A DNA stretch of 64,000 bases from Phenylobacterium aquaticum (GCA_947378305.1 CANCJJ010000008.1:1-64000), one strand, 5' to 3'. Counted from the stretch's first letter, positions 37,280 through 48,269 are shown. The notes: generated from the sequence alone by a model not told the origin. Translations and numbers: made by a program.

Positions 37280-40186
37280 ATGGCCGACGACGCCGAACAC
37301 GCCTCGCGCGACTATCGCGAAACTGTCTTCCTTCCTGACACCCCCTTCCCCATGCGGGCCGGTTTGCCCGCCAAGGAACCGGAAATCCTGAAGCAGTGGG
37401 GCGACCTTTACCACGACATCCGAAGGGTCCGGCAAGCCCAGGGCGCGCCCCTGTTCGTGCTGCATGATGGCCCCCCCTACGCCAATGGCGCGATCCATAT
37501 CGGTCATGCCCTGCAAAAGACCCTGAAGGATTTTGTCGTCCGCTCGCGGTTCGCCCTGGGGTTTGACGTCGACTATGTTCCAGGCTGGGACTGCCATGGC
37601 CTGCCGATTGAGTGGAAGATCGAAGAAGAATTACGCGCCCAGGGGCGGCGCAAGGACGAGGTATCCAAGGCAGAATTCCGCGAACGCTGCCGCGCCTATG
37701 CGGGCCAGTGGATCGATGTTCAACGCGACGGTTTCAAGCGGCTGGGAGTTCTGGGGGACTGGGAACACCGCTATGCGACCATGGACTATCGCAGCGAGGC
37801 GGCGATTGTCGGCGAATTCCACAAGTTTGTGGTCTCGGGCCAGCTCTACAGGGGCTCGAAACCCGTCATGTGGAGCCCGGTGGAGCGCACGGCCCTGGCC
37901 GATGCCGAGGTTGAATATCATGACCATAACAGCCCGACCGTCTGGGTGAAGTTTCCGGTCCTGGAAGGCGCAGATGCGGCCCTGGGGGCGTATATTGTCA
38001 TCTGGACCACCACGCCGTGGACCCTCCCGGCCAACCGGGCGATCAGCTACAACAAGGACATTGCCTATGGCCTTTATGAGGTCGAGGCCATGGAGGCCGG
38101 ACTGGACTTCGAGCCCTGGGCCAAACCCGGTGATCGCCTGATCGTCGCCGACAAGCTGGCTGATGATGTCGCCAGGGCCGCCAAGATCATCGCCTGGAAG
38201 CGTCTGGACGCCATCGACCCCGAGGGCATGGTTTGCGGCCACCCCCTGTCCAGCCTTGATGATCATTACAACTTCGCCGTTCCCCTGCTTGAGGGCGACC
38301 ATGTCACGGATGATGCGGGCACGGGCTTTGTGCATACGGCACCGGGACACGGGGCTGACGACTATCTGGTCTGGCTGGCCCATGGCCATCGCGAAATTCC
38401 GGAAACCGTCGACCCGGACGGAGCCTATTATCCCCATGTGGCCCTGTTTGCCGGGCTGAAGGTTTTGGAAACCGAGGGCAAGAAGGTCGGCAAGTTCGGA
38501 ACGGCCAATCCGGCGGTCATGGAGCGCCTGATCGAAGCCGGAACCCTCCTGGCCCGGGGACGGCTGGAACATTCCTATCCGCACTCCTGGCGATCCAAGG
38601 CTCCGGTCATATTCCGGAATACGCCCCAGTGGTTCATCCGCATGGACACCCCGATCGACACCGAACTGCACGGGGGCCGCACCCTGCGGGAGACCGCCCT
38701 GGAAGCGATTTCGGCGACGACCTTCTTTCCCGAAGCCGGACGCAACCGGATTCGCGCCATGGTCGAAGGCCGCCCCGACTGGCTGATCAGCCGCCAGCGT
38801 GCCTGGGGTGCCCCCCTGGCCATGTTTGTCGACAAGGAAACCAACCAGCCCCTGGTCGATGCCACGGTCAACCAGAGGATCCTCGACTTCATCGAGGCTG
38901 AAGGGGCAGATGCCTGGTTTACACGACCCGTCAGCGACTTCCTCGGTGAGCATGACCCGGAGCGGTTCGAGAAGGTCGAGGACATTCTGGACGTCTGGTT
39001 CGATTCCGGATCGACCCATGCCTTTACCCTTGAGAACCGCGCCAATACCCATTGGCCCGCCGACCTCTATCTTGAGGGCTCAGACCAGCATCGCGGCTGG
39101 TTCCAGTCCAGCCTGCTGGAAAGCTCCGGCACCCGGGGACGCGCGCCCTATGAGGCCGTCCTGACCCATGGCTTCACCGTCGATGAGAACGGCGAGAAGA
39201 TGTCGAAGTCCAAGGGCAACACCCTGGACCCCCAGAGCGTGATCAAGGAGTCAGGGGCGGAAATCCTGCGCCTCTGGGCCTCCATGGTCGACTATTCAGA
39301 GGACCAGAAGATCGGCAAGACCATCCTGGCCACCACCACGGATGCCTATCGCAAGCTGCGCAATACCGTGCGCTACCTGCTGGGGGCCCTGGCAGGCTTT
39401 GAGGATGCCGAGCGCGTCGACATCGCCGACATGCCGCCCCTGGAGCGCTACATACTGCATCGCCTGCATGTTCTGGATGGCCAGGTTCGCTTGGCTTACA
39501 AGGATTTCCAGTTCCAGGATGTCAGCCGGCCGATCACGGAGTTCTGCCAGAACGACCTGTCATCCCTGTTCTTCGACATTCGCCGGGACGCCCTCTATTG
39601 CGATCGCCCCGACAGCCTGCGCCGCAGAGCTGCGCGCACGGTGATGGATGCCGTCTTCGAGCGCCTGACCATCTGGCTGGCCCCCCTGATCCCCTTCACC
39701 ATGGAAGAGGCCTGGACGACCCGGTTCCCCGACCGGACGTCAAACTGCCTGCGGACCTTCCCGGAAACACCCGCAAGCTGGGCCAATCCTGCGGAGGCGG
39801 CACGCTGGGCGCAGATCCAGACCGTGACCTCCGTGGTCACCGGAGCCCTCGAAGTCGAGCGCCGGGAAAAGCGCATGGGCGCGGCTCTTGAAGCGGCCCC
39901 CCGGGTGCATCTGGACGATCCGGACCTGGCCAGGGCTTTTGACGGCCTCGACGCCGCCGAGGTCTTCCGTACCAGCCAGGCGACCATCATGATCGGCAAA
40001 GGGCCTGAAATGGCCTTCCGGCTGGCCGAGCAGCCCTCAATCACCGTTGAGCCCCTGCGGGCCGAGGGACAAAAGTGCGCCCGATCCTGGCGTATCTTGC
40101 CAGAGGTCGGGACAGATCCCCGCTACCCTGATCTGGCCTTGCGCGACGCCGATGCGGTTGCCGTCTGGGATGCGGCCCGTGTCTAA
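37280..40186 (+). CDS. ileS: Isoleucyl-tRNA synthetase
   Basis: LHDGPPYANGAIHIGHALQKTLKD (HIGH), GWDCHGLPIEWKIE, WFQSSLLESSGTRG, NGEKMSKSKGN (KMSKS). Confidence 0.98.
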   Translation: MADDAEHASRDYRETVFLPDTPFPMRAGLPAKEPEILKQWGDLYHDIRRVRQAQGAPLFVLHDGPPYANGAIHIGHALQKTLKDFVVRSRFALGFDVDYVPGWDCHGLPIEWKIEEELRAQGRRKDEVSKAEFRERCRAYAGQWIDVQRDGFKRLGVLGDWEHRYATMDYRSEAAIVGEFHKFVVSGQLYRGSKPVMWSPVERTALADAEVEYHDHNSPTVWVKFPVLEGADAALGAYIVIWTTTPWTLPANRAISYNKDIAYGLYEVEAMEAGLDFEPWAKPGDRLIVADKLADDVARAAKIIAWKRLDAIDPEGMVCGHPLSSLDDHYNFAVPLLEGDHVTDDAGTGFVHTAPGHGADDYLVWLAHGHREIPETVDPDGAYYPHVALFAGLKVLETEGKKVGKFGTANPAVMERLIEAGTLLARGRLEHSYPHSWRSKAPVIFRNTPQWFIRMDTPIDTELHGGRTLRETALEAISATTFFPEAGRNRIRAMVEGRPDWLISRQRAWGAPLAMFVDKETNQPLVDATVNQRILDFIEAEGADAWFTRPVSDFLGEHDPERFEKVEDILDVWFDSGSTHAFTLENRANTHWPADLYLEGSDQHRGWFQSSLLESSGTRGRAPYEAVLTHGFTVDENGEKMSKSKGNTLDPQSVIKESGAEILRLWASMVDYSEDQKIGKTILATTTDAYRKLRNTVRYLLGALAGFEDAERVDIADMPPLERYILHRLHVLDGQVRLAYKDFQFQDVSRPITEFCQNDLSSLFFDIRRDALYCDRPDSLRRRAARTVMDAVFERLTIWLAPLIPFTMEEAWTTRFPDRTSNCLRTFPETPASWANPAEAARWAQIQTVTSVVTGALEVERREKRMGAALEAAPRVHLDDPDLARAFDGLDAAEVFRTSQATIMIGKGPEMAFRLAEQPSITVEPLRAEGQKCARSWRILPEVGTDPRYPDLALRDADAVAVWDAARV

Positions 40187-40679
40187 GGGCCCGGTTGTCT
40201 CGCGACTGGGTAGTGCGGCCCTGGGGCTGGCGGGTCTGGTCACTGGGCTGGATCAGCTCTCCAAGGCCTGGGTGCTCTACAGCTTGAACCTGCCCTATGT
40301 GCAAAGCGTGCCCTTCTTCGGTCCGGTGCACCTGACCATGGTCTGGAACCGGGGGATTAGCTACGGCTTCATCCAGGCACAGAACGATCTCACCCGCTGG
40401 CTACTGACCGGCTTCTCCCTGGCGGTTGCAGCCGCACTGGCGGTCTGGGTCTCGAACACGACCCGCCGGACCATGGCTCTCAGCCTTGGTCTGGTCATAG
40501 GTGGTGCCATTGGCAATGCGATTGACCGCATGAGGTTCGGCGCTGTGGTCGATTTCATCGATGTCAGCGCGCTCATGTTCCCCTGGGTTTTCAACCTGGC
40601 CGATAGCGCCATCAGCCTTGGGGTCGTGCTTCTGCTGATCGATTCCATGGTCCAGGGCAGCAATTCAAAGCCACGATAA
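40170..40679 (+). CDS. lspA: Lipoprotein signal peptidase
   Basis: GLDQLSKAWVL, LTMVWNRGISYGF, GGAIGNAIDRMRFGAVVDFIDV, FNLADSAISLGVVLLLIDSM catalytic Asp motifs. Confidence 0.95.
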   Translation: MRPVSKGPVVSRLGSAALGLAGLVTGLDQLSKAWVLYSLNLPYVQSVPFFGPVHLTMVWNRGISYGFIQAQNDLTRWLLTGFSLAVAAALAVWVSNTTRRTMALSLGLVIGGAIGNAIDRMRFGAVVDFIDVSALMFPWVFNLADSAISLGVVLLLIDSMVQGSNSKPR

Positions 40680-40775
40680 GCAAGCCGACCGGAAAGCGCG
40701 TTGGCGGACCCTTCCGTTTGCGCTATCTGATTATCCAGACGACGCCGGGGGCGGCAAATAGGAGCCTGAGTGTTC

Positions 40776-41333
40776 ATGCGACTGAACCAAGTGATCATTG
40801 CGACCGCCCTGCTTGGCGCTGCCAGCCTGACCGGCTGCGCCTCTGGCCGTGAGGCCCTGGGGATGAGCAAGGTGACCCCCGACGAATTCCGGGTCGTGGC
40901 CAAGGCCCCCCTGGTGGTCCCGCCGGACTTTGCCCTCCGTCCGCCGGCACCCGGCGAGCCGCGCCCCCAGGAACTGCAGCCTGAAAGCGCAGCCCGCACG
41001 GCCCTGATTGGACGCTATAATTCCGAAACCCGCTCTGACGGTGAGCGCCTCTTGATTGCCAAGACCGGGGCCGACAAGGCCGATCCCCTGGTCCGCTTTG
41101 TAATCGATGACGAGACCGGGGACCTGGCGCACAAGGACAAGTCCTTTGCGGATACGGTCATGTTCTGGAAGAAGGACAATGCCAAGGCGGCGAATGCCAA
41201 CAAGGCATCCGATTCGGCGGCGGAACCGATTGATGCCCCCAGTGAAGAGGCTCGTATCAAGGCCCTGGTCGGCACAAAGCCTGTGATTATCGCGCGCGAA
41301 AAGCCCAGCAAGATCAAGCTGCCTGGCCTCTAG
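40776..41333 (+). CDS. DUF3035-type lipoprotein
   Basis: LTGCASGREALGMSKVTPDEFRVVAKAPLVVPPDFALRPPAPGEPRPQEL: lipobox plus DUF3035-like sequence. Confidence 0.88.
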   Translation: MRLNQVIIATALLGAASLTGCASGREALGMSKVTPDEFRVVAKAPLVVPPDFALRPPAPGEPRPQELQPESAARTALIGRYNSETRSDGERLLIAKTGADKADPLVRFVIDDETGDLAHKDKSFADTVMFWKKDNAKAANANKASDSAAEPIDAPSEEARIKALVGTKPVIIAREKPSKIKLPGL

Positions 41334-41363
41334 AGCCGGGTGAGGCCCCGAGGGAACAGGGGG

Positions 41364-42305
41364 CTATTCAATCGCATAGCCTGCGGCTTTTAGCCGTTCC
41401 AGAACCCCATCCTCGGCCAGAAGGGTGCGCAGCGGCACCAGGGCTATGGCGTGGCCTGGCGACTTCAAGGCGGTCGAAATCTGGGCAATTTCGTCGCGCT
41501 TAACGCGCTCGAAAAACGCAGCGGCACCGGGTGTAACTGCCAGGCATTTCTCATAGGTTCTCTCGGCGGCCAGGGCACTTGCCACATCCCCTTCAGCCCA
41601 GGCCCGGGAGGCGGCCAAAATGCTCTCAGGACCCGATGTGGCTTCTTCAATCGCCACATCTAGGCAGGTCCGTCCCGCGCCGGGTGAGGTCTTGACGATG
41701 GCCCCCAGCAAGGGACCCACCTCATAGGACTTCTGGACGACCTTGACCCCGTCACGACGGGCCAGCAGACCAATCAGCTTTGCCGGATCATTGGCGGTCA
41801 GCTGGCGATATTCCCGAAAGTCGTTAATCAGCATGAGCCCCGCCGCCAGGGGGTGTGACACCTTGTAATGCTCGGCGGGCTGACCAACCGCCTGACGGGC
41901 TGCGACAAACCGGGCCTGGGTGGCTGGGTCCAGCCCTGCCTCAAAGGGCCTGCTGCTCCGCAGGCGCAAATATCCAAGGGCGGCCCCGGGTGCCCCCAAG
42001 AGGCTCACACTTATCGAATTGAAGGGCAGGATGACCTCATTGGCCCCGGCCAGATAGTGCGCAAATCGGGCCTGGTCCCAGACTTGCCGCCTTGGAGCCA
42101 GGGAAGGCACACCAAGAACATAAACCGTCGAATCGCCATCCGAGACCTTCCAGAAGACCGGGCCTGGATAGCGGGCCGTCACGACCAATTCTTCGACGAT
42201 CTTGGCATCAGGGTCGGCCGCCGCGGGCGCGAGTGGCACCTGGGCCTCGGCGACCTGGGCCAGGCTGAGGCTCAAGAGCCCCACCAGGGCGAGCACGCAC
42301 TTCAT
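41364..42305 (-). CDS. TraB/GumN family protein
   Basis: Signal peptide [45 protein letters not shown] domain start; C-terminal [26 protein letters not shown]. Confidence 0.82.
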   Translation of the reverse strand: MKCVLALVGLLSLSLAQVAEAQVPLAPAAADPDAKIVEELVVTARYPGPVFWKVSDGDSTVYVLGVPSLAPRRQVWDQARFAHYLAGANEVILPFNSISVSLLGAPGAALGYLRLRSSRPFEAGLDPATQARFVAARQAVGQPAEHYKVSHPLAAGLMLINDFREYRQLTANDPAKLIGLLARRDGVKVVQKSYEVGPLLGAIVKTSPGAGRTCLDVAIEEATSGPESILAASRAWAEGDVASALAAERTYEKCLAVTPGAAAFFERVKRDEIAQISTALKSPGHAIALVPLRTLLAEDGVLERLKAAGYAIE

Positions 42306-42447
42306 TGTCGAGCCTCCGAACCCAAGGATACCAAGACTATCCGACGAACGCCGGCGATTCCATGACCTGAATCGGGTGTTTGCCCGGCCAATCCTGCGCC
42401 GCGTCCGGAATCGGGTTAGGCTGGTGTTCCGCAATCGCCGAGGCCCC

Positions 42448-44280
42448 ATGCCCATTCGTCGCCTCCCCCTCGAGACCGTCAACCGCATTGCTGCGGGAGA
42501 GGTGGTCGAACGTCCGGCCAGTGCCGTCAAGGAACTGGTGGAAAATGCCCTGGATGCCGGAGCCCGGGTCCTGGAGATTCAGGCCGATGGCGGGGGACTT
42601 ACCCGGATTTTGGTGGCCGATGACGGGTCTGGCCTGTCCGCCGACGATCTTGCCCTGGCCGTCGAGCGGCATGCCACGTCAAAGCTGGGTCCGGACTCTG
42701 CGGGCGACTATGACCTCCTGAACATTTCGACCCTGGGATTTCGGGGAGAGGCCCTGCCCTCGATTGGCTCCGTGGCCCGCCTGTCCATTACTGCCCGCGT
42801 CGCCGGGGACGCCGAGGCCCATGTGATTCGCGTGGACGGTGGCAGGGTAGACCCCGTCGCCCCGGCGGCCTTTCCCGGTCCCCATGGTGCCCGGGTCGAA
42901 ATCCGCGACCTTTTCTATGCGACCCCGGCCCGCCTGAAGTTCATGAAGAGCGAGCGCACCGAGGCCATGGCCATTGCCGAGGAGATCAAGCGCCAGGCCA
43001 TGGCGCATGAGGCGGTCAGCTTTACCCTGGATATCGACGGGCGACGTATCTTGCGCCTGCCTGCTGAGGCCGCAGGTCCCGAGGGCCGATTGGCCCGGCT
43101 GTCGGCCATTATGGGCCGGGACTTCGCCCAGAATGCCCTGGCGGTTGACTATGAACGCGAGGGTGTCCGCCTGACCGGCTTTGCGGGCCTGCCCACCTTT
43201 AACCGGGGAAATTCGGCGCACCAGTATCTGTTCGTCAATGGCCGCCCCGTGCGGGATCGGTTGCTTCAGGGGGCCTTGCGCGGGGCCTATGCGGACTTTC
43301 TGGCCCGGGACCGACATCCCCTCACGGCCCTTTACCTCGAGGTCAGCCCCGCCCTGGTCGATGTCAATGTTCACCCCGCCAAGACCGAAGTGCGCTTTCG
43401 GGACCCAAGCCTGGTTCGGGGCCTGATCGTAGGCGGACTGCGCCATGCCCTGGCCGGGGCCGGACACCGGGCCTCCACCACGGCGGCCGACGACGCCATG
43501 AGTCACTTCCGCCCCGGCTTTTCTGGCTATTCTCCTCCCCGGGCCGAGGGGTTTTCGGCCTGGACCATGGGCGGATGGCAGGCCAATGCGCCCCAGACCC
43601 TGCCGGGCCTGACCGATGTCTCCGCCCGAGCAGAAGATCTGGTCCAGACGGGTATGGCCGAGCCCGGCGCAACCGGCCCTGCGCCCTTTGATCCCGTCGA
43701 CTTCCCCCTGGGTGCGGCCCGTGCCCAGGTACATGAGACCTATATCGTGGCCCAGACCCGCGACGGCATGATCGTCGTCGATCAACATGCGGCCCATGAG
43801 CGGCTGGTCTATGAACGCATGAAGGCGGAAATGGCCGAAGGCGGTGTGGCACGCCAGGTCCTGCTCCTGCCCGAAGTGGTCGAACTCGATCCCGCAGAGG
43901 CCGACCGGGTGATTGCCCGGGCTGAGGAATTACGGGGTCTGGGCCTGGTGGTCGAACCCTTTGGTCCCGGCGCGATCCTGGTGCGTGAGACCCCGGCCCT
44001 CCTGGGCGAGACCGATGTTCAGGGCCTCGTGCGCGACATTGCGGACGACCTGGCGGAAAACGGTCAGGCCCTGGCCCTCAAGGAGCGGCTGGAGGAGGTG
44101 TGTTCGACCATGGCCTGTCACGGGTCCGTCCGGGCCGGTCGCAGGCTCACAGCCCCGGAAATGAACGCCCTGCTGCGCCAGATGGAGGCGACCCCGCATT
44201 CCGGTCAGTGCAATCATGGCCGCCCCACCTATGTGGAGCTCAAACTGGCCGACATCGAACGGCTGTTTGGGCGAAGATAG
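42448..44280 (+). CDS. mutL: DNA mismatch repair protein MutL
   Basis: [76 protein letters not shown] endonuclease motif. Confidence 0.97.
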   Translation: MPIRRLPLETVNRIAAGEVVERPASAVKELVENALDAGARVLEIQADGGGLTRILVADDGSGLSADDLALAVERHATSKLGPDSAGDYDLLNISTLGFRGEALPSIGSVARLSITARVAGDAEAHVIRVDGGRVDPVAPAAFPGPHGARVEIRDLFYATPARLKFMKSERTEAMAIAEEIKRQAMAHEAVSFTLDIDGRRILRLPAEAAGPEGRLARLSAIMGRDFAQNALAVDYEREGVRLTGFAGLPTFNRGNSAHQYLFVNGRPVRDRLLQGALRGAYADFLARDRHPLTALYLEVSPALVDVNVHPAKTEVRFRDPSLVRGLIVGGLRHALAGAGHRASTTAADDAMSHFRPGFSGYSPPRAEGFSAWTMGGWQANAPQTLPGLTDVSARAEDLVQTGMAEPGATGPAPFDPVDFPLGAARAQVHETYIVAQTRDGMIVVDQHAAHERLVYERMKAEMAEGGVARQVLLLPEVVELDPAEADRVIARAEELRGLGLVVEPFGPGAILVRETPALLGETDVQGLVRDIADDLAENGQALALKERLEEVCSTMACHGSVRAGRRLTAPEMNALLRQMEATPHSGQCNHGRPTYVELKLADIERLFGRR

Positions 44281-44282
44281 GC

Positions 44283-45068
44283 TCAGGTCTTGTCGAGGGA
44301 CTGGCGGGCAAAGGCGTTCATGGCTTCCGCCAGATAATCCGTCAGGCCGGTTGCCCGGGCCTCATAGCGGGCGCGGAAGTCGGCATGGTCCTGATAGAGA
44401 TGCGCCAGCCCCCGGAAGGCATCGGCGGTCGGCGGGGCCTTCCAGTGTCTCGCCACCCAGGTATGAAGTCGCCGGGTAAGGTCCTGCACATGACTCGAGT
44501 CCGCAGGCAGGCCAAAGGCCAGGCCTTCAGCAAACCCGGCTTCAAGGGACTCAAGCTCCGCCTGAGCCCCATCGAAATCTCCCTGCCCCCAGGTCGCCAG
44601 GGTCTTTTGGGACGCCTCGATCTGGCCCTGCATGCCGGGACCATAGCGCTGTACTAGATCGGCTTTATGGCGGGCTTGTTTGGCGGGATCAAAGCCCCGG
44701 TACATGGCCTTGGGTTTCATGGTGAGGTTTCCGTCCAGGGTTGTGAGGGTGAGATCCAGGGTCTTGATCAGGTCCCGATAGCGCGAAATCTCGCCGACGA
44801 GTCGGGCCCTGTGACGCCGCAAGGCGTCTGAAAGCTCAAAGTCCGAAGCGTCAAGGATCTGGCGAATTTCCTCCAGCCCCAGACCGAGTTCGCGATGAAA
44901 CAGGATTTGCTGGAGACGAAGTCGTTCCGCCTGGCCGTAATAGCGATATCCATTCTGGCCCACATGTTCGGGCTTCAGCAGTCCAATCTCGTCATAATGA
45001 TGCAGTGTCCGGACACTGACTCCCGAAGCCTTGGCCAATTCACTAACGGTCAGGTCACTCATGGTCAT
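44283..45068 (-). CDS. MerR-family regulator with TipAS-type C-terminal domain
   Basis: TVSELAKASGVSVRTLHHYDEIGLLKPEHVGQNGYRYYG MerR HTH; C-terminal region resembling the TipAS antibiotic-recognition domain. Confidence 0.88.
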   Translation of the reverse strand: MTMSDLTVSELAKASGVSVRTLHHYDEIGLLKPEHVGQNGYRYYGQAERLRLQQILFHRELGLGLEEIRQILDASDFELSDALRRHRARLVGEISRYRDLIKTLDLTLTTLDGNLTMKPKAMYRGFDPAKQARHKADLVQRYGPGMQGQIEASQKTLATWGQGDFDGAQAELESLEAGFAEGLAFGLPADSSHVQDLTRRLHTWVARHWKAPPTADAFRGLAHLYQDHADFRARYEARATGLTDYLAEAMNAFARQSLDKT

Positions 45069-45114
45069 GCTCCCGGTTGATCTTTGGACCTTCAGGGATC
45101 ACCCAGGGTGAGGG

Positions 45115-45696
45115 TCAAGCACCTTTTGCAGGGCCCGACCAGCGCAGGAAATGGACCCGGGCCACACCATAGTCCCGCACATCCAGCACCTCGAAGTCCG
45201 GCACGGAAACCGGGGGTTCGCTGGTCGCCCGCTCAAGGACGACAATGGCCTCAAGGGTGAGCCAGCCGCCCTCGGCCAGACCCTTCAGCGCCAGTTCACC
45301 CAGACCCTTGCTATAGGGCGGGTCGACAAAGGCCAGATCGAAGGCCGGGCCATCGCCGCCGGGGCGAGTTCCCAGGTCTGTGGCATCCCGGCGATGGATA
45401 CGGGTCTTGCCGAAGAGGTTCAACCCATCGACATTTTGCCGGATGGCCCCGCGGGCGGCCTCGTCATTTTCGACAAACAGACAAAAAGCCGCCCCTCTGG
45501 ACAGGGCCTCAAACCCAAGGGCCCCTGAGCCTGCAAAGAGATCGATGACGCGCGCCGTGGCAAGGTCCGGAGCCCAGGCTGCGTGCTCCAAAATATTGAA
45601 AATAGCCTGACGCGCCCGGTCGGAGGTCGGTCGGGTCCCCTCACCGGGCGGGGTGGTCAGGGTCCGGCCCCGAAAACTGCCTGAAACAATGCGCAT
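45115..45696 (-). CDS. rsmD: 16S rRNA (guanine966-N2)-methyltransferase RsmD
   Basis: MRIVSGSFRGRTLTTPPGEGTRPTSDRARQAIFNILEH, VIDLFAGSGALGFEALSRGA, FDLAFVDPPYSKGL (DPPY). Confidence 0.95.
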   Translation of the reverse strand: MRIVSGSFRGRTLTTPPGEGTRPTSDRARQAIFNILEHAAWAPDLATARVIDLFAGSGALGFEALSRGAAFCLFVENDEAARGAIRQNVDGLNLFGKTRIHRRDATDLGTRPGGDGPAFDLAFVDPPYSKGLGELALKGLAEGGWLTLEAIVVLERATSEPPVSVPDFEVLDVRDYGVARVHFLRWSGPAKGA

Positions 45697-45797
45697 GACG
45701 TGCCTGATCTTGCCCAAGACGGAGGGAGCTAGGCTCCATGTAGACGAAGGGTGATGACCCGGGAGCGCGGCCAAGGCAAGTCCATGGCACCGACGAT

Positions 45798-46952
45798 CTA
45801 GGTCCTTGCCTTGGGCCCACGACCCGCAGGCTTGCCCTGTCGATGCGCGCCCGCCCCCTTGGGTGCGGCACCTGTTCGTCCGCCCTCAGCCGCCCCGGCC
45901 GGTCGGGGCCTCTGGCCCGAGGACCGTTTGGGACCGATGGATGCAGGCCCGGGCTTCACCGGACGGGACTTGGTCGGATGGCCTGTCTTGGGTTTCGGCT
46001 TGGCCCATCCGGCCTTGTAGACAGTCTTGGTCTTTTCCGTGACCAGCCCGGGATCGGCATGGGCGACGGTGCGGGTGCCGCCGAGGCGACGCTGGCCCGA
46101 AACCGCCACCGGCTGGGCAACCGATCGCCATTGCGCCCTGTCGCCCGTCGGCAGCTTGTCCGGCTCGATATGGGCAGCGAGTTGTTCGCGAATGACCCGA
46201 GGCCCCACTTCTTCCACTGCGCCCATGGGCAGGGTCGCCAGGGCGAAGGGACCGTAGGCCAGCCGGATCAGGCGATTGACCTTCAGGCCCAGGGATTCGA
46301 GCACCCTGCGGACTTCGCGATTCTTGCCCTCGGCGAGGGTCAGGGTGATCCAGAGATTTGACCCCGTCGGCCCATCCTTGGCCTTGTCGAGGACGGCTTC
46401 AATGGGACCATAGTGCACACCCTCAACGGTGATGCCGTCCTTGAGCTGGTCAAGCCTGTCCTGGGTAATGCGACCATGGGCCCGGGCCCGATAGCGACGC
46501 ACCAGGGCCGTTGCCGGGAGTTCCAGGCCGCGCGCCAGGCCGCCGTCATTGGTCAGGAGCAGCAGGCCCTCGGTATTCAGGTCGAGCCGCCCCACCGAGA
46601 TCAGACGCGGCAGGCCGGGCGGAAGGGCATCAAAGACCGTGGGACGGCCCTGGGGGTCCTTGTGGCTGGTCACCAGGCCGACGGGCTTGTGATAGCGAAA
46701 TAGCCGGGCCGGCTCAGCCCCGCTGACCACCTCGCCATCGACGCTCAAGACGTCACCCTCGGTCACTTTAATCGCAGGCGTTGTCAGGGTTTGACCGTTC
46801 AGCGACACACGGCCCGCCTCGATCAGCTTTTCGACATCGCGACGTGAGGCGACGCCTGCGCGCGCCAAGGCCTTGGCGACGCGTTCGCCGCTTAAGTCAT
46901 TTTGCGATTGACCTGGAGGGGTCTGCCGGGTTCGTTTGGGGTCGTGGATCAT
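45798..46952 (-). CDS. rRNA pseudouridine synthase (RsuA/RluB family) with basic low-complexity C-terminal tail
   Basis: RVAKALARAGVASRRDVEKLIEAGRVSLNGQ S4 domain, SVGRLDLNTEGLLLLTNDGGLA catalytic Asp motif, GKNREVRRVLESLGLKVNRLIRLAYGPF. Confidence 0.93.
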   Translation of the reverse strand: MIHDPKRTRQTPPGQSQNDLSGERVAKALARAGVASRRDVEKLIEAGRVSLNGQTLTTPAIKVTEGDVLSVDGEVVSGAEPARLFRYHKPVGLVTSHKDPQGRPTVFDALPPGLPRLISVGRLDLNTEGLLLLTNDGGLARGLELPATALVRRYRARAHGRITQDRLDQLKDGITVEGVHYGPIEAVLDKAKDGPTGSNLWITLTLAEGKNREVRRVLESLGLKVNRLIRLAYGPFALATLPMGAVEEVGPRVIREQLAAHIEPDKLPTGDRAQWRSVAQPVAVSGQRRLGGTRTVAHADPGLVTEKTKTVYKAGWAKPKPKTGHPTKSRPVKPGPASIGPKRSSGQRPRPAGAAEGGRTGAAPKGAGAHRQGKPAGRGPKART

Positions 46953-46964
46953 GATCAGAACACC

Positions 46965-47414
46965 ATGCGCATTGCCCTCGACGCGGCGCAAGCTGCGGCT
47001 GCACGGGGCGAGACCCCTGTGGGGGCTGTCATTGTCGACTCGACCACGGGCGAAGTCATTGCGACAGGCTCAAATTCCCCCATTTCAGCCCATGATCCCA
47101 CGGCCCACGCCGAAATTGTTGCCCTGCGCGCAGCGGCACAAATCCGTGGAAATTATCGCCTGACCGGCCTGACCCTGGTGGTGACCTTGGAACCCTGCGC
47201 AATGTGTGCCGGGGCGATCAGCCATGCCCGAATTGGCAGACTGGTCTTTGGGGCCGCCGATGAAAAGGGCGGTGCCGTCATTCATGGGCCAAGATTTTTC
47301 GACCAGCCCACCTGTCACTGGCGGCCCGACGTCACCGGGGGCGTCATGGCCGAGGAAAGCTCTGCCCTGCTCAAAGACTTCTTCAAGGCCCGCCGTCGCA
47401 AGCCCACGGCCTAG
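46965..47414 (+). CDS. tadA: Nucleoside deaminase (tRNA adenosine deaminase TadA-like)
   Basis: TAHAEIVALRAAAQ (HAE) and VTLEPCAMCAGAISHARIGRLVFGAADEKGGAV (PCxxC) zinc-deaminase motifs. Confidence 0.92.
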   Translation: MRIALDAAQAAAARGETPVGAVIVDSTTGEVIATGSNSPISAHDPTAHAEIVALRAAAQIRGNYRLTGLTLVVTLEPCAMCAGAISHARIGRLVFGAADEKGGAVIHGPRFFDQPTCHWRPDVTGGVMAEESSALLKDFFKARRRKPTA

Positions 47415-47417
47415 GGG

Positions 47418-48269
47418 CTAGACCAGGTTGCGCTTGTAAAGATCCAGAAGGGCCGTCCAGGCCTTTTCCGCCGCCGCTTCGTTGTAGATGGCAGAGCCCG
47501 GGACACACCAGCCATGCTGAGCGCCCGCATAAACCTCGACGGTTGCCGGACGTTTCTGAGCGGCGAAGGTCGCCTTGAGGGTGTCCTTGGCCGCAGGGTC
47601 CTTTTCGTCATCATTGGCGGCAATGGCGACCAGATAGGCCGCTGAGGACTTGGCAATTAGCAGGTGGGGGCTATCGGCATCTGCCGTAACCAATCCGCCA
47701 CCATGGAAGGATCCCACAGCCCCGATCCGGTCCGGCAGGGCGGCGGCCGTCTGGAAGGTCATGGGGCCTCCCATGCAATAGCCCTGGACGCCCGCCTTGA
47801 TCTTGCGATTGACCATGCGCTGACTGTCCAGAAAGGCGAACATGGCCTGGGCATCCCGGGCAACGGCTTCGGGGGTCAGGGGTGCCCGCAGGGCCATGAG
47901 CTTGGCCCGGTCCTCCGGGCTCGCCCAGTTGATCGGGCCGTCCAGGACGGGGGCCTTGCGGGTCCGGTAGAAGGGGTTGGGCACCAGGACCACATAGCCT
48001 TGGGCAGCAAGGCGGCGGCCCATGTCGCGGAAGGCCGGGCGCAGTCCCATAATGTCCGTCCAGATCAAGACGGCTGGCCAGCCGCCGGCAGGCGCGTCTT
48101 CCGTCGGATGACAGAGAACGGCGTCGCAAACGCCATCGGGCGTCTTGATCTTCATATCCATGTCCATGACAGCGGCCTGGCTGCTGCCAGCCAGGACCGT
48201 GGCCCCTGTGGCGACAGAAATGGCGGTAAAGCCGCGGCGGGTCATGTCTGAGTCTGTGGGGCTGGCCAT
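47418..48269 (-). CDS. Dienelactone hydrolase family protein, probable Tat-exported
   Basis: Tat-like signal TRRGFTAISVATGATVLAGSSQA; GVQGYCMGGPMTFQTAA nucleophile region; EVYAGAQHGWCVPGS. Confidence 0.9.
   Translation of the reverse strand: MASPTDSDMTRRGFTAISVATGATVLAGSSQAAVMDMDMKIKTPDGVCDAVLCHPTEDAPAGGWPAVLIWTDIMGLRPAFRDMGRRLAAQGYVVLVPNPFYRTRKAPVLDGPINWASPEDRAKLMALRAPLTPEAVARDAQAMFAFLDSQRMVNRKIKAGVQGYCMGGPMTFQTAAALPDRIGAVGSFHGGGLVTADADSPHLLIAKSSAAYLVAIAANDDEKDPAAKDTLKATFAAQKRPATVEVYAGAQHGWCVPGSAIYNEAAAEKAWTALLDLYKRNLV

Noticed and set aside
37631-39052. 473-aa minus-strand ORF
   Set aside because: Antisense to ileS with no recognisable domain.
42679-43797. 372-aa minus-strand ORF
   Set aside because: Antisense to mutL; no conserved motifs.
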